This document shows positions 10,274 to 20,019 of a stretch of 54,214 nt of DNA, piece after piece. Origin of the DNA: Verrucomicrobiales bacterium. Its GTDB lineage: Bacteria; Verrucomicrobiota; Verrucomicrobiia; Verrucomicrobiales; DEV007. The position numbers were made by a program, and so were the translations under genes. The stretch lies in the NCBI GenBank assembly GCA_030730365.1, contig JANQVJ010000059.1:1-54214 (forward strand), in the 5' to 3' direction. Below the pieces are notes generated by a model. It saw nothing but the letters and a program-made list of their open reading frames with translations, searched no databases and was not told the DNA's origin. Each line of letters begins with the position of its first letter. The first letter of the stretch is position 1.

Positions 10274-10311
10274 AATGTCAGGGCTAACCCCTGGTGCCGG
10301 GTCACGCCGGA

Positions 10312-12761
<2,450 letters not shown>

Positions 12762-13673
12762 GTGAGAACAGAGATCGATTTCCAGCAGCTCGAGCAATTT
12801 GTCGCGGTGGCGAGGGCACGCAATTTTACGCGCGCCGCGTCCGAATTGAATATTTCCCAGTCAGCTCTGAGCCGCTCTATTCAGAAGCTCGAAGTGCAAG
12901 TCGGGCGGCCGCTGTTCGAGAGAAAACCACGCGAGGTCGTTCTCACTGATCTTGGCGAACTGCTTCTCGAACGGGCCAAAGAGATTCTGAAAATGGTTGA
13001 GGACACCTTTTCCCTGATCTCCGAAGCGAGCCGCCACGGTCGTATCCGCCTTGGCGCGATTCCCACGATCGCCCCTTATTACCTTCCGAGCCTACTCCGC
13101 ACCTTTTCCGGACTCCACCCGGATATCTCTATCATCGTACAGGAAGACACGACCGAGAACCTCCTGAAGCGCTGCAATTACGGTGAAATCGATCTTGCGA
13201 TCCTCGCGCTGCCCGTCATCGCCGAGCACCTCGAGGTCGCTGCTCTTTTTGACGAAGAGCTCTTTCTCGTCGTGCCCGCTGGCCACGCGCTCGTGGATTG
13301 CGATGAGATCACCCCCGAGGCTGTCGAAGAATATCCTTTCGTCACGCTCAACGAGGCCCACTGCCTCACCGATAACATTGCCTCTTACTGTCGGCAACAG
13401 TCCGTGCAACCCGTCACCGTAGACCGCATCAGCCAGCTCACGACCGTACAGGAGTTGGTCGCGCTGGGACACGGCGTGTCTATCATTCCCGAAATGGCGA
13501 GACGCCTCGACTCGGACGAACGGCGCGTCTACCGGTCTTTTGACGGTGAAAAACCCATGCGCACTATTTGCATGGTGTGGAATCCCTATCGCTATCAGAG
13601 CAAATGGATCAAGGAGCTTATGAATCACTTGTGCCATCCCGGCCCAACCAAGGGTCGTCCGCAAGGAAGTTGA
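12762..13673 (+). CDS. oxyR: LysR-family hydrogen peroxide sensor OxyR
   Basis: This 303-aa LysR-type regulator begins at a GTG (12762) and has the usual N-terminal winged helix-turn-helix (FTRAASELNISQSALSRSI, residues about 22-40) and periplasmic-binding-like effector domain. The peroxide-sensing pair is present: Cys201 in LNEAHCLTDN and Cys210 in ASYCRQ, exactly nine residues apart as for Cys199/Cys208 of E. coli OxyR. Oxidation would form a disulfide and switch the protein to an activator. Divergent placement from katG with a 122-bp palindromic spacer supports katG as its main target and autoregulation. The last residues (PGPTKGRPQGS) are a non-conserved tail. Confidence 0.93.
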   Translation: MRTEIDFQQLEQFVAVARARNFTRAASELNISQSALSRSIQKLEVQVGRPLFERKPREVVLTDLGELLLERAKEILKMVEDTFSLISEASRHGRIRLGAIPTIAPYYLPSLLRTFSGLHPDISIIVQEDTTENLLKRCNYGEIDLAILALPVIAEHLEVAALFDEELFLVVPAGHALVDCDEITPEAVEEYPFVTLNEAHCLTDNIASYCRQQSVQPVTVDRISQLTTVQELVALGHGVSIIPEMARRLDSDERRVYRSFDGEKPMRTICMVWNPYRYQSKWIKELMNHLCHPGPTKGRPQGS

Positions 13674-13697
13674 CCACCCCGCCTCCTCCAGTAGCGT
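13670..13697 (+). promoter_or_regulatory. Possible promoter of ridA
   Basis: TTGACC (13670-13675) is followed after 16 bp by TAGCGT (13692-13697), 18 bp before the ridA ATG. The -35 element overlaps the oxyR stop codon. The -35 is good, the -10 weak. Confidence 0.3.
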
Positions 13698-13715
13698 ATC
13701 CCCCAAAATCTCTTC

Positions 13716-14096
13716 ATGAAACTGATCAACAATGCCCCCAACGCTCCCGCTGCCATCGGTCCCTATTCCCAGGCGGTGAAAACGGGAAATCTCCTCTTCT
13801 GCTCGGGCCAGATTCCCATCGACCCGGCCACGGGTAAAATCGAGGCGACCACCGTTGAAGGGCAGGCCGAACAGGTCTTCGTCAATATCCGCGCTCTCCT
13901 TGCTTCACAGGGAGCAGAGCTCTCGCAAGTCGTGAAAGCCACCGTTTTCCTCAAGGAGATGGCGGATTTTCCGAAGATCAATCCTCTCTACGAGGTCGCC
14001 TTTGCCGGACACAAACCCGCCCGCTCCACCGTCCAGGTTGCCGGATTGCCTCTCGGCGCTCTGATTGAGATCGAGGTGATCGTGGAGTTGGAGTGA
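13716..14096 (+). CDS. ridA: RidA family enamine/imine deaminase
   Basis: The 126-aa product is full length for the Rid (YjgF/YER057c/UK114) family. It carries the diagnostic N-terminal IGPYSQAV, a central FCSGQIPIDP strand and the C-terminal ARSTVQVAGLPLGALIEIEV block with the active-site arginine and the glutamate. RidA hydrolyses the reactive 2-aminoacrylate made by PLP enzymes such as serine/threonine dehydratase, releasing pyruvate and ammonia, and acts as a cytosolic trimer. Its stop codon lies 8 bp upstream of the gluconokinase ATG, and an alternative GTG for that gene overlaps the ridA stop, so the two are co-transcribed. Confidence 0.95.
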   Translation: MKLINNAPNAPAAIGPYSQAVKTGNLLFCSGQIPIDPATGKIEATTVEGQAEQVFVNIRALLASQGAELSQVVKATVFLKEMADFPKINPLYEVAFAGHKPARSTVQVAGLPLGALIEIEVIVELE

Positions 14097-14104
14097 GAAA
14101 TACC

Positions 14105-14611
14105 ATGAACCCGGTCTTCATCGTCATCATGGGCGTCTCGGGCTGTGGCAAGAGCACCATCGCCGAGCGCCTCGCCGCTGAAATCGGAGGTGTTTTTCTC
14201 GAAGGCGACGATTTTCATCCCCCGGAAAACAAGGCAAAAATGGGTTCCGGCATCCCCCTGCAGGATGCCGATCGATTGCCATGGTTCGACAGGCTCATTG
14301 AGGAAGCGAAAGTCGTCCTTGATTCCAGTCGTAGCCCGGTCCTCACCTGTTCTGCTCTAAAAGAACTCTACCGTGAAACTCTTTTCCACGATTTTCCAGA
14401 TCACCGCCTCGTCTATCTCGCCGGCTCGTTCGACCTCATCAAAGGACGCCTCGACGCCCGTGAGCACGAATACATGACCTCGGATCTGCTTCGCAGCCAG
14501 TTTGCCACTCTCGAGGAGCCCGCGCCGCGCTCCGGCCTCCTCACTCTACCAATCGAACTCACCCCCGACGAAATAATCGCCGCCATTCTCGAATGGCTCA
14601 AGGTTGCCTGA
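14105..14611 (+). CDS. gntK: Gluconokinase
   Basis: The 168-aa protein has the Walker A motif of the GntK family right at the N-terminus (VIMGVSGCGKSTIAERLA), then LEGDDFHPPENKAKMGSGIPL and DADRLPW, the substrate-binding segment, and TCSALKELYRE, in which the family usually reads CSALK..YRD. It phosphorylates D-gluconate to 6-phosphogluconate with ATP, feeding the pentose phosphate pathway; gnd, which uses that product, is 12 kb away. The ATG at 14105 is preferred over the in-frame GTG at 14093 that overlaps the ridA stop, because family members start a few residues before the P-loop. Its stop is 14 bp upstream of the glycosyltransferase start. Confidence 0.92.
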   Translation: MNPVFIVIMGVSGCGKSTIAERLAAEIGGVFLEGDDFHPPENKAKMGSGIPLQDADRLPWFDRLIEEAKVVLDSSRSPVLTCSALKELYRETLFHDFPDHRLVYLAGSFDLIKGRLDAREHEYMTSDLLRSQFATLEEPAPRSGLLTLPIELTPDEIIAAILEWLKVA

Positions 14612-14625
14612 AAGACCACTCCTCC

Positions 14626-15585
14626 ATGGGCAGGATTCTTTTCATTCGGGGTGGCGCAGTGGGAGACTTCATCCTCACGATGCCGGCGATCCGGCTCGTG
14701 CGGGAAACCCTGCCGGAGACAGAGATCGAGATCCTCGGTTACCCCTCCATCGCCGAACTCGCAGTCGCAACCGGCCTCGCCGATCGGGTCCGGTCCATCG
14801 AGGACGCCCGCCTCGCCACTTTCTTCGCTCCTGGTGCGAAACTGGATCCCGACTGGTGCGCTTATCTGGCCGGGTTCGATGTGGTCGTGAGCTACCTCTA
14901 CGATCCTGACGGCTACTTCGCGGGCAATCTCAAGGTCGCCGGAGTCGAAACGCTCGTCGCCTGTCCCTTCCGACCTGTCGAGGACGCCCCATTTGTCCCG
15001 GCAGCCCTACAGTTCGCCAAACCACTCGAACAGCTTGCGCTGTTTCTTGACGATGCCGCTCTCTCCCTCGATTACCCGGCTACGCCTGTCCTCGCAAGCC
15101 TGCCCGCCGAGAAAGCCGGCCCGCTCATTGCCTTGCATCCCGGAAGCGGCAGTCCGAAAAAGAACTGGAGCTTCGAAGCCTGGGTCGAAGTGCTTACCGG
15201 ATTACATGCCGGCAATCAGAAAACTCACTTCCTCATCACCAGCGGTGAAGCTGAAGAATCAGTCATCTCCCAGTTTTGCGCTCTCCTGGACGAGAGCCCG
15301 CTTCCCTACACTCACCTAAGCGGACACCGGCTCGTCGATTTGGGGGCCATCTACAGGCAAGTGGACTACTTTCTGGGACACGATAGCGGAGTCTCCCATC
15401 TCGCGGCTAGTGCAGGTGCGGCGGGACTCCTCCTCTTTGGGCCCACCAATCCGAAAATCTGGGCTCCGGTTTCGGCGAGGATGAAAGTGCTGCGTTCGGC
15501 GAATGGTTCCCCTGCGGGAATCAGTGTGGCAGAAGTGCTCGAAGCGATCGATCCCGAAAGTTATTCACCGCCTCTTAGAAGATAA
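14626..15585 (+). CDS. Glycosyltransferase family 9 (heptosyltransferase-like)
   Basis: The 319-aa product starts at ATG 14626, giving MGRILFIRGGAVGDFILTMP, the N-terminal Rossmann strand typical of ADP-heptose:LPS heptosyltransferases. The C-terminal donor-binding domain has ALHPGSGSPKKNWSFEAW and the GHDSGVSHLAASAGAAGLLLFGPTNP block that binds the ADP-sugar. It probably adds a heptose or similar sugar to lipopolysaccharide core at the cytoplasmic face of the membrane, but GT9 members vary in acceptor. An in-frame upstream start at 14593 would overlap gntK and lengthen the N-terminus without homology, so it was rejected. The gene end carries the first arm of a long inverted repeat. Confidence 0.9.
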   Translation: MGRILFIRGGAVGDFILTMPAIRLVRETLPETEIEILGYPSIAELAVATGLADRVRSIEDARLATFFAPGAKLDPDWCAYLAGFDVVVSYLYDPDGYFAGNLKVAGVETLVACPFRPVEDAPFVPAALQFAKPLEQLALFLDDAALSLDYPATPVLASLPAEKAGPLIALHPGSGSPKKNWSFEAWVEVLTGLHAGNQKTHFLITSGEAEESVISQFCALLDESPLPYTHLSGHRLVDLGAIYRQVDYFLGHDSGVSHLAASAGAAGLLLFGPTNPKIWAPVSARMKVLRSANGSPAGISVAEVLEAIDPESYSPPLRR

Positions 15586-15784
15586 TCATTTTTTAGGAAA
15601 GCTTTCTTTCTTCTTCTATCCGTGAATAACTTTCGATTCCCGCCACAACTCCATGATGAGAAACGCCCTACCTTGTGAATGAAAATGTGGAAAGTGCCAG
15701 GTGAACTCCGTTGATATCCTGTCGCCGCAGTGAATAAGCTAAAGTTGTTCAGAGTTGTCCCATTTTACCAACCACTTATTCACA
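15555..15784. repeat. Four TTATTCAC boxes in two inverted pairs (DnaA-box-like)
   Basis: The octamer TTATTCAC occurs at 15561-15568 (+), 15622-15629 (-), 15730-15737 (-) and 15776-15783 (+), i.e. orientation forward, reverse, reverse, forward. The first two sit in a perfect 14-bp inverted repeat, CGAAAGTTATTCAC (15555-15568) with GTGAATAACTTTCG (15622-15635); the last two form a 9-bp pair (15730-15738 with 15775-15783). The palindrome GAAAGCTTTC (15597-15606) sits inside the first pair. The 15586-15775 gap is AT-rich and has no gene. The fourth box, TTATTCACA, fits the DnaA-box consensus; the others differ in the last base. The first box lies in the glycosyltransferase gene and the last over the rnc stop codon. 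Confidence 0.7.
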
Positions 15785-16474
15785 GACTTTCTCCCCCTCC
15801 CAGCGGCGTTCTCTGAGCGCTTCGGTGGCTGCGCTTATCTCGGCCTCCTGTTTGCTGCGACCGGATCCCTGACCGAGGACGAGACCTTCCCATTTCACTT
15901 CAGCTAGGAAGAATTTTAGGTGGTCGGGACCTTCCTGCCCGACGAGGCGATACGTCGGGCTTGACGGGGTGATGGCCTGGAGACATTCCTGGAGACTACC
16001 TTTGGGGTTTTTTTCTTCGGGCTGGGCGGTGATCTCTTCGATATGGTCTCTAAAGTTCGTGAAAATGAAATCACGCGCCGCTTCTAATCCACCGTCGAGA
16101 TAGATGGCACCGGACAGAGCTTCGAAGGCGTCGGCGAGATTCGAAGGGCGCTCTCGTCCGCCACTGGAGAGTTCACCTTTTCCTAGGAGAAGGTATTGTC
16201 CGAGGGATATCTTCTGTGCGAACTGGCAGAGCGCTTCGCGTGAAACGAGGCGACTGCGCATTTTGGTGAGCTGGCCCTCACCGAAATCGGGAAAGAGGCG
16301 AAAAAGTTCCTCCGTTAAGATCAACTGAATCACTGCATCACCCAGATGCTCGAGACGCTGGTTGTCGAATCGCGAGCGTTTTGCCTCGCGGGCGAGACTG
16401 GGGTGAGTGAGCGCTTCGGCGAGGAGCAGGGAATTGGCGAACTTGTAACTGATCGTGGCCTCGATGGGATCCAT
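15776..16474 (-). CDS. rnc: Ribonuclease III
   Basis: The 232-aa protein is of normal length for bacterial RNase III. The catalytic domain carries the signature NQRLEHLGDAVIQL (about residues 38-51) with the metal-binding Glu and Asp, and the second acidic set in LADAFEALSGAIYLDGG (Asp/Glu near 114-121). The C-terminal 70 residues form a double-stranded RNA-binding domain (GSLQECLQ...GQGSGRSKQEAEISAATEAL). It cleaves double-stranded RNA in rRNA maturation and mRNA decay. It is convergent with the glycosyltransferase gene and its stop codon overlaps a DnaA-box-like element. tRNA-His lies 65 bp upstream on the same strand. Confidence 0.96.
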   Translation of the reverse strand: MDPIEATISYKFANSLLLAEALTHPSLAREAKRSRFDNQRLEHLGDAVIQLILTEELFRLFPDFGEGQLTKMRSRLVSREALCQFAQKISLGQYLLLGKGELSSGGRERPSNLADAFEALSGAIYLDGGLEAARDFIFTNFRDHIEEITAQPEEKNPKGSLQECLQAITPSSPTYRLVGQEGPDHLKFFLAEVKWEGLVLGQGSGRSKQEAEISAATEALRERRWEGEKVCE

Positions 16475-16539
16475 GCAGGTAGAAAAGATCGTGTCGACTC
16501 CAGGTTACAACGTCGCCGGGATCTGAAAAAGGGGAGAAA

Positions 16540-16615
16540 TGGGGTGGCTGACGGGGCTTGAACCCGCGACAACCGGAATCACAATCCGGGGCTCTACCAC
16601 TGAGCTACAGCCACC
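16540..16615 (-). tRNA. tRNA-His (anticodon GTG)
   Basis: The reverse complement folds into a full cloverleaf: acceptor GTGGCTG/CAGCCAC, D-loop AGTGGT, anticodon stem CCGGA/TCCGG around TTGTGAT (anticodon GTG), T-arm GCGGG/CCCGT with TTCAAGC. An extra G at position -1 (16615) faces the C73 discriminator, the identity element of tRNA-His, and CCA is encoded (16540-16542). Confidence 0.95.
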
Positions 16616-16749
16616 ATCTCACCCCCCGGAACGGTTTGAGACCATACCGGCAGGGTGGGAAATTAGAGCATCCGTTTTGATTTTCCAACGGAAAATGAGC
16701 GTCTCTTGCAAAATCAGGCTTTTCGCGGGAACGTCACCACCCCGCCAAC

Positions 16750-17328
16750 ATGAAGCATTTTGACCCCGAGTGGCGACCTGTCGCGTTCAAGGAATGGCAA
16801 CTCGTCGCCGAAGCTCTCGCTGCAGGGGAGCAAAGCGTGATCCTGCGAAAAGGGGGGATTTCCGAAGGCAAACTGGGATTTCAATGGCTTCACGAAAAGT
16901 TCTTTCTCTTTCCCAGTCTCTTTCACGAGCAGGCGCAGCAGGTAAAAGCGTTCTCTAATGGCTCACTCCGCGAAATCCCCGAAGCGGGAGCAGAAGAGGG
17001 TAAGATCGTCTTTTCTGTCTACGTCGAAGCGATCAGAACCGGCCGGTTAACCGATTGGGACGAAGTGATGAAGCTCGACCCTTACCACATCTGGAAAGAA
17101 GAGATCGTGCGCGAGCGTTTTGAGTGGGGAGACGAGCCCGGGCTTTCCTATGCGGTGGTGAAGGCGTGGCAACTCACCGATCCCTGGATTCTCGCCGATC
17201 GCGCGAGTTTCGGCGGCTGTCGTTCCTGGTTTGGTTTGCCGCCGGAGGAAGAGGGCGGCTGGCCCGGTCGTCTCGAATCCGCTCGCGCTGTCGAGGCGAC
17301 GGTCGGTCTGCCCGAGTGGTTGATTTAG
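16750..17328 (+). CDS. DUF1802 family protein
   Basis: The 192-aa protein matches the DUF1802 pattern: an N-terminal FKEWQLVAEALAAGEQSVIL followed by RKGGISEGKLGF and FFLFPSLFHEQ, then a C-terminal domain with YHIWKEEIVRERFEWGDEPG. Family members are soluble, presumably cytosolic, and of unknown function; no catalytic residue set is known. It begins at ATG 16750 and lies alone between tRNA-His (divergent) and the zinc-ribbon gene 74 bp downstream. The 134 bp between the tRNA and this gene hold no recognisable element. Confidence 0.85.
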   Translation: MKHFDPEWRPVAFKEWQLVAEALAAGEQSVILRKGGISEGKLGFQWLHEKFFLFPSLFHEQAQQVKAFSNGSLREIPEAGAEEGKIVFSVYVEAIRTGRLTDWDEVMKLDPYHIWKEEIVRERFEWGDEPGLSYAVVKAWQLTDPWILADRASFGGCRSWFGLPPEEEGGWPGRLESARAVEATVGLPEWLI

Positions 17329-17402
17329 ATTGGCAAATCGTCCCGCGTGCGGTTTGATAGAGCGACCAGCCCACGGCACTCCAGATTTCCGCCCTCACTC
17401 TT

Positions 17403-18140
17403 ATGTTACCCGAAGTCGAGAAGCTCCTCCGCGTTCAGCACCACGATCAGAAGATCAAAACGATCGACAAGGAATTGGCGGGAATTCCCGTGGAAGCGGC
17501 CGATATCAAAGACAAGCTGGTCGAAGATCAGCGAGCCGTCGAAGCCGCGAAACTTGAGATGCAGCACACCGAGGTGGCGGTGAAAAATCTCGAGATCGAC
17601 GTGGCGACCCGCCGCGATTCCATCACGAAGCTGAAGATGCAGCAGTTCGAGACGCGGAAAAATGAGGAATTCCAGCGCATGGGCACCGAAATCGAACGCT
17701 ACACTGCCGAGATCACCGGGCTCGAAGACCGCGAAATGGAACTGATGGAGAAGGCAGACCTTCAGCGTAAAGCCCTTGAGATCGTCCGCGAGAAGCTAAA
17801 GGGAAACGAGATCTCCGTAAAAGAGGAACTCGAAGACCTCGCTGAACTCGCCACGAAACTGAAGGCTGATCGAGCCGCCGAAGTCGCCGACCGCGAAAAT
17901 CATGCCGGGTCGATTGAGGAACACGTCATCGACAACTACAACCGTCTTTTTAACTCCAAAAACGGCATGGCCGTCGTCGGTCTCGTCGATGAAGTCTGTC
18001 AGGGCTGCCACATGAAAGTCGTGAAATCGACCGTCGTCGAAGTCAAAGGCGAGAACCGCCTCGCCCATTGCGAGAACTGCGGCCGCATCCTCTACTGGTG
18101 GACCGATGACAGTGTCGGGAAGAATCGCGGGGAGTATTGA
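17403..18140 (+). CDS. Coiled-coil protein with C-terminal C4 zinc ribbon (CT398-like)
   Basis: The 245-aa product has a long N-terminal antiparallel coiled coil (about residues 5-175, rich in Glu/Lys/Ala heptads) and a C-terminal zinc ribbon with Cys199-x2-Cys202 (EVCQGCHMKV) and Cys223-x2-Cys226 (HCENCGRILYW), the PF02591 zinc-ribbon pattern. Homologues such as chlamydial CT398 bind sigma-54 and type III secretion parts, and others are linked to RNase H/Nif3 regions, but a general function is not settled. It is likely cytosolic. Its stop codon overlaps a possible TTG start of the following small membrane protein gene. Confidence 0.88.
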   Translation: MLPEVEKLLRVQHHDQKIKTIDKELAGIPVEAADIKDKLVEDQRAVEAAKLEMQHTEVAVKNLEIDVATRRDSITKLKMQQFETRKNEEFQRMGTEIERYTAEITGLEDREMELMEKADLQRKALEIVREKLKGNEISVKEELEDLAELATKLKADRAAEVADRENHAGSIEEHVIDNYNRLFNSKNGMAVVGLVDEVCQGCHMKVVKSTVVEVKGENRLAHCENCGRILYWWTDDSVGKNRGEY

Positions 18141-18166
18141 GATCAGAGCCTTTTTCCCGCTGCGAA

Positions 18167-18454
18167 ATGATCGTATCCGGAAGTCTTCCGCCTCGAGCGA
18201 TCAAATGGTTCTGTCTGATTCTGGCGGTAAGCGCCTTTGCGGTCGTTCTCATCTCGGGATCTGTCTGGTATGGCAATGATAGATCCGGCGAAGCCGTTTA
18301 CAGGACTTCGCGTGGAGCGGTGAAAGAAGACATTACCCGTGATATTCACCCTGAAAAATTTCGCGAAGCGCAGACGAGATTGCTTTTTCGGATTGGTATT
18401 GGTGGAGTCCTGTGCGTGACCGGTTACCGGTTTTTCAGAAAACTCAGTGAGTAG
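18167..18454 (+). CDS. Small membrane protein, two predicted transmembrane helices
   Basis: The predicted 95-aa product (from ATG 18167; a TTG at 18137 overlapping the previous stop is the alternative) has a first hydrophobic helix (AIKWFCLILAVSAFAVVLIS) and a second near the C-terminus (LLFRIGIGGVLCVTGYRFF), with a charged 40-residue loop containing EDITRDIHPEKFREAQTR between. No family is recognised. It follows the zinc-ribbon gene closely and may be co-transcribed with it. Evidence for expression is only context and plausible topology, so confidence is moderate. The 157 bp between it and the next gene show no clear signal. Confidence 0.55.
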   Translation: MIVSGSLPPRAIKWFCLILAVSAFAVVLISGSVWYGNDRSGEAVYRTSRGAVKEDITRDIHPEKFREAQTRLLFRIGIGGVLCVTGYRFFRKLSE

Positions 18455-18611
18455 CCTGTCGGGAATCTTAAGGGACTTGCCGTGAGGAGATAAACTAAAG
18501 GTTCTGACCGTTCGCCATGTAATTCCGACTCTCAGAGAGGAAGCCGGTGGAGAAAGGTCATGGCGAAAAATGCGCTTGCCGACGGTAGCGTGGTTTCCTA
18601 CGCTCGTGATC

Positions 18612-19838
18612 ATGAATTCCCGCGGTGCTATTTTTCTAACGATGCTTTTCGCGCTTTCCGTGCCCGCCGTGGCGGAGGAGGCGATGCGGGAATGGACCAG
18701 TGCCGATGGGAAAAAAATCGCCGGGGCGATCTTCCAGCTCGAAGGCGACAAAATCACTCTCGACACCGATCGGGGTCGATTTGAGTTACCCTTGTCCCGA
18801 CTCTCCGAGGCTGACCGGGCCTTTGCGAAAAACTGGGCGGCAGAGAAAGAGAAACCCGGTGAGAGTGAGCCCGGGATGGCCCCATCGCTGGGAAATTTCG
18901 AGGATCTCAAGCTTGGGGTGTGGCCTCAATACGTCGTCTCCGAACTGGCCGTCGAACAGATCGAGGAAGTCGAGAAAACGTCGGAGAGCGAGGACCCCTA
19001 TGTCTATCGGACTCCCCACTTTGAGTTCCGCTCGCCGGACCGGCTCTCGACCAGTGTGGTGCGGGAATTCGCGAGAATCTTCGAGGCCACTTTCAACTTC
19101 GTCGATCAGATGCCGATCGGTCTCGCCCCGAAGCCGAATGCCAGCGGCCACTACATCACGAAGCTTTACATGTCGAAGGACGAATATTACAGCGACGGCG
19201 GGATGGAGGGCAGCGGCGGCATGTTTTCGTGGAGTCGGCGGGGAGATGAGATGGACGGAGTGATCAAAGTGCCCCTAACCAATCTCGGGGTCGAATACAC
19301 CGGGACCCGCTTCATCGTGGATCATAAGAAACGCAGCACGACCCTTACCCACGAGATCGCCCACCAGGTCATGATGCGATGGCTGGCCACACCCATGCCG
19401 ACGTGGCTCTCCGAAGGCATCGCCGAAGTGGTCTCATCGCAGGACTACGATAACGGGCGCTTTAAACTCTCTTCGATGAATGCCGCTATCGTCGATGAGG
19501 TGACACGCGGGCAGGGACGGGATTTTCAAATGGTGAGGCTGGAAAAATTGATGAACATCACCCATGCCGAATGGGCCGGGGAGCTTGCTGCGGGGGAGGG
19601 AGGGAAGAACTACAACAGCGCGAACGTCATCGCCTACTACTTCCTCCGTCTTGACGGGGAAGGCGACGGGAAACACCTCGTCGAGTTTATCAAAACTCTC
19701 ATTGGCGGAAGACGCGGCGACCTGGAAAATCTGACGGCGGCCCACGCGGAACATCTCCTCCGTGGCAGAACCTACGAAGCGCTGGAGAAGGAAGTCGCCG
19801 ACGCCTGGAGGGGTCAGGGATTAAAGATCGAGTTTTGA
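18612..19838 (+). CDS. Exported SHD1-like domain protein with gluzincin-type HExxH site
   Basis: ATG 18612 opens a signal peptide (MNSRGAIFLTMLFALSVPAV); the 408-aa product then has an SHD1-like domain (residues about 24-75: REWTSADGKKIAGAIFQ, LPLSRLSEADRAF), a small beta domain common in PVC exported proteins. The C-terminal 300 residues look like a metallopeptidase: TLTHEIAHQVMMRW places HEIAH at residues 247-251, and WLSEGIAEVV gives a third ligand Glu268, the gluzincin (MA clan) arrangement seen in DUF1570-like peptidases. Zinc binding and proteolysis outside the cytoplasm are therefore likely but the substrate is unknown. An in-frame ATG at 18570 would hide the signal peptide. Confidence 0.8.
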   Translation: MNSRGAIFLTMLFALSVPAVAEEAMREWTSADGKKIAGAIFQLEGDKITLDTDRGRFELPLSRLSEADRAFAKNWAAEKEKPGESEPGMAPSLGNFEDLKLGVWPQYVVSELAVEQIEEVEKTSESEDPYVYRTPHFEFRSPDRLSTSVVREFARIFEATFNFVDQMPIGLAPKPNASGHYITKLYMSKDEYYSDGGMEGSGGMFSWSRRGDEMDGVIKVPLTNLGVEYTGTRFIVDHKKRSTTLTHEIAHQVMMRWLATPMPTWLSEGIAEVVSSQDYDNGRFKLSSMNAAIVDEVTRGQGRDFQMVRLEKLMNITHAEWAGELAAGEGGKNYNSANVIAYYFLRLDGEGDGKHLVEFIKTLIGGRRGDLENLTAAHAEHLLRGRTYEALEKEVADAWRGQGLKIEF

Positions 19839-20019
19839 GGGGTGAAGTGGATTTGAGCCACCGAGCTAAAGAGCTCGTGCGAAAATAAGTTCGACCGACC
19901 CTCTCCCACCCTCTCCCATCCCAAAGAAACCGCCCCGGCCCCCCTTGCGCCCCCGCAGATGGGGGGTAGTTTCTCGGCCTCCCGCGACTCTGGGGCAGCA
20001 ACCGCTTTTTTATTCAGCC

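Noticed and set aside
19890..19975. C-rich tract upstream of aspS as a structured RNA or T-box
   Set aside because: No stem pattern, specifier loop or T-box sequence was found; it is simply pyrimidine-rich.
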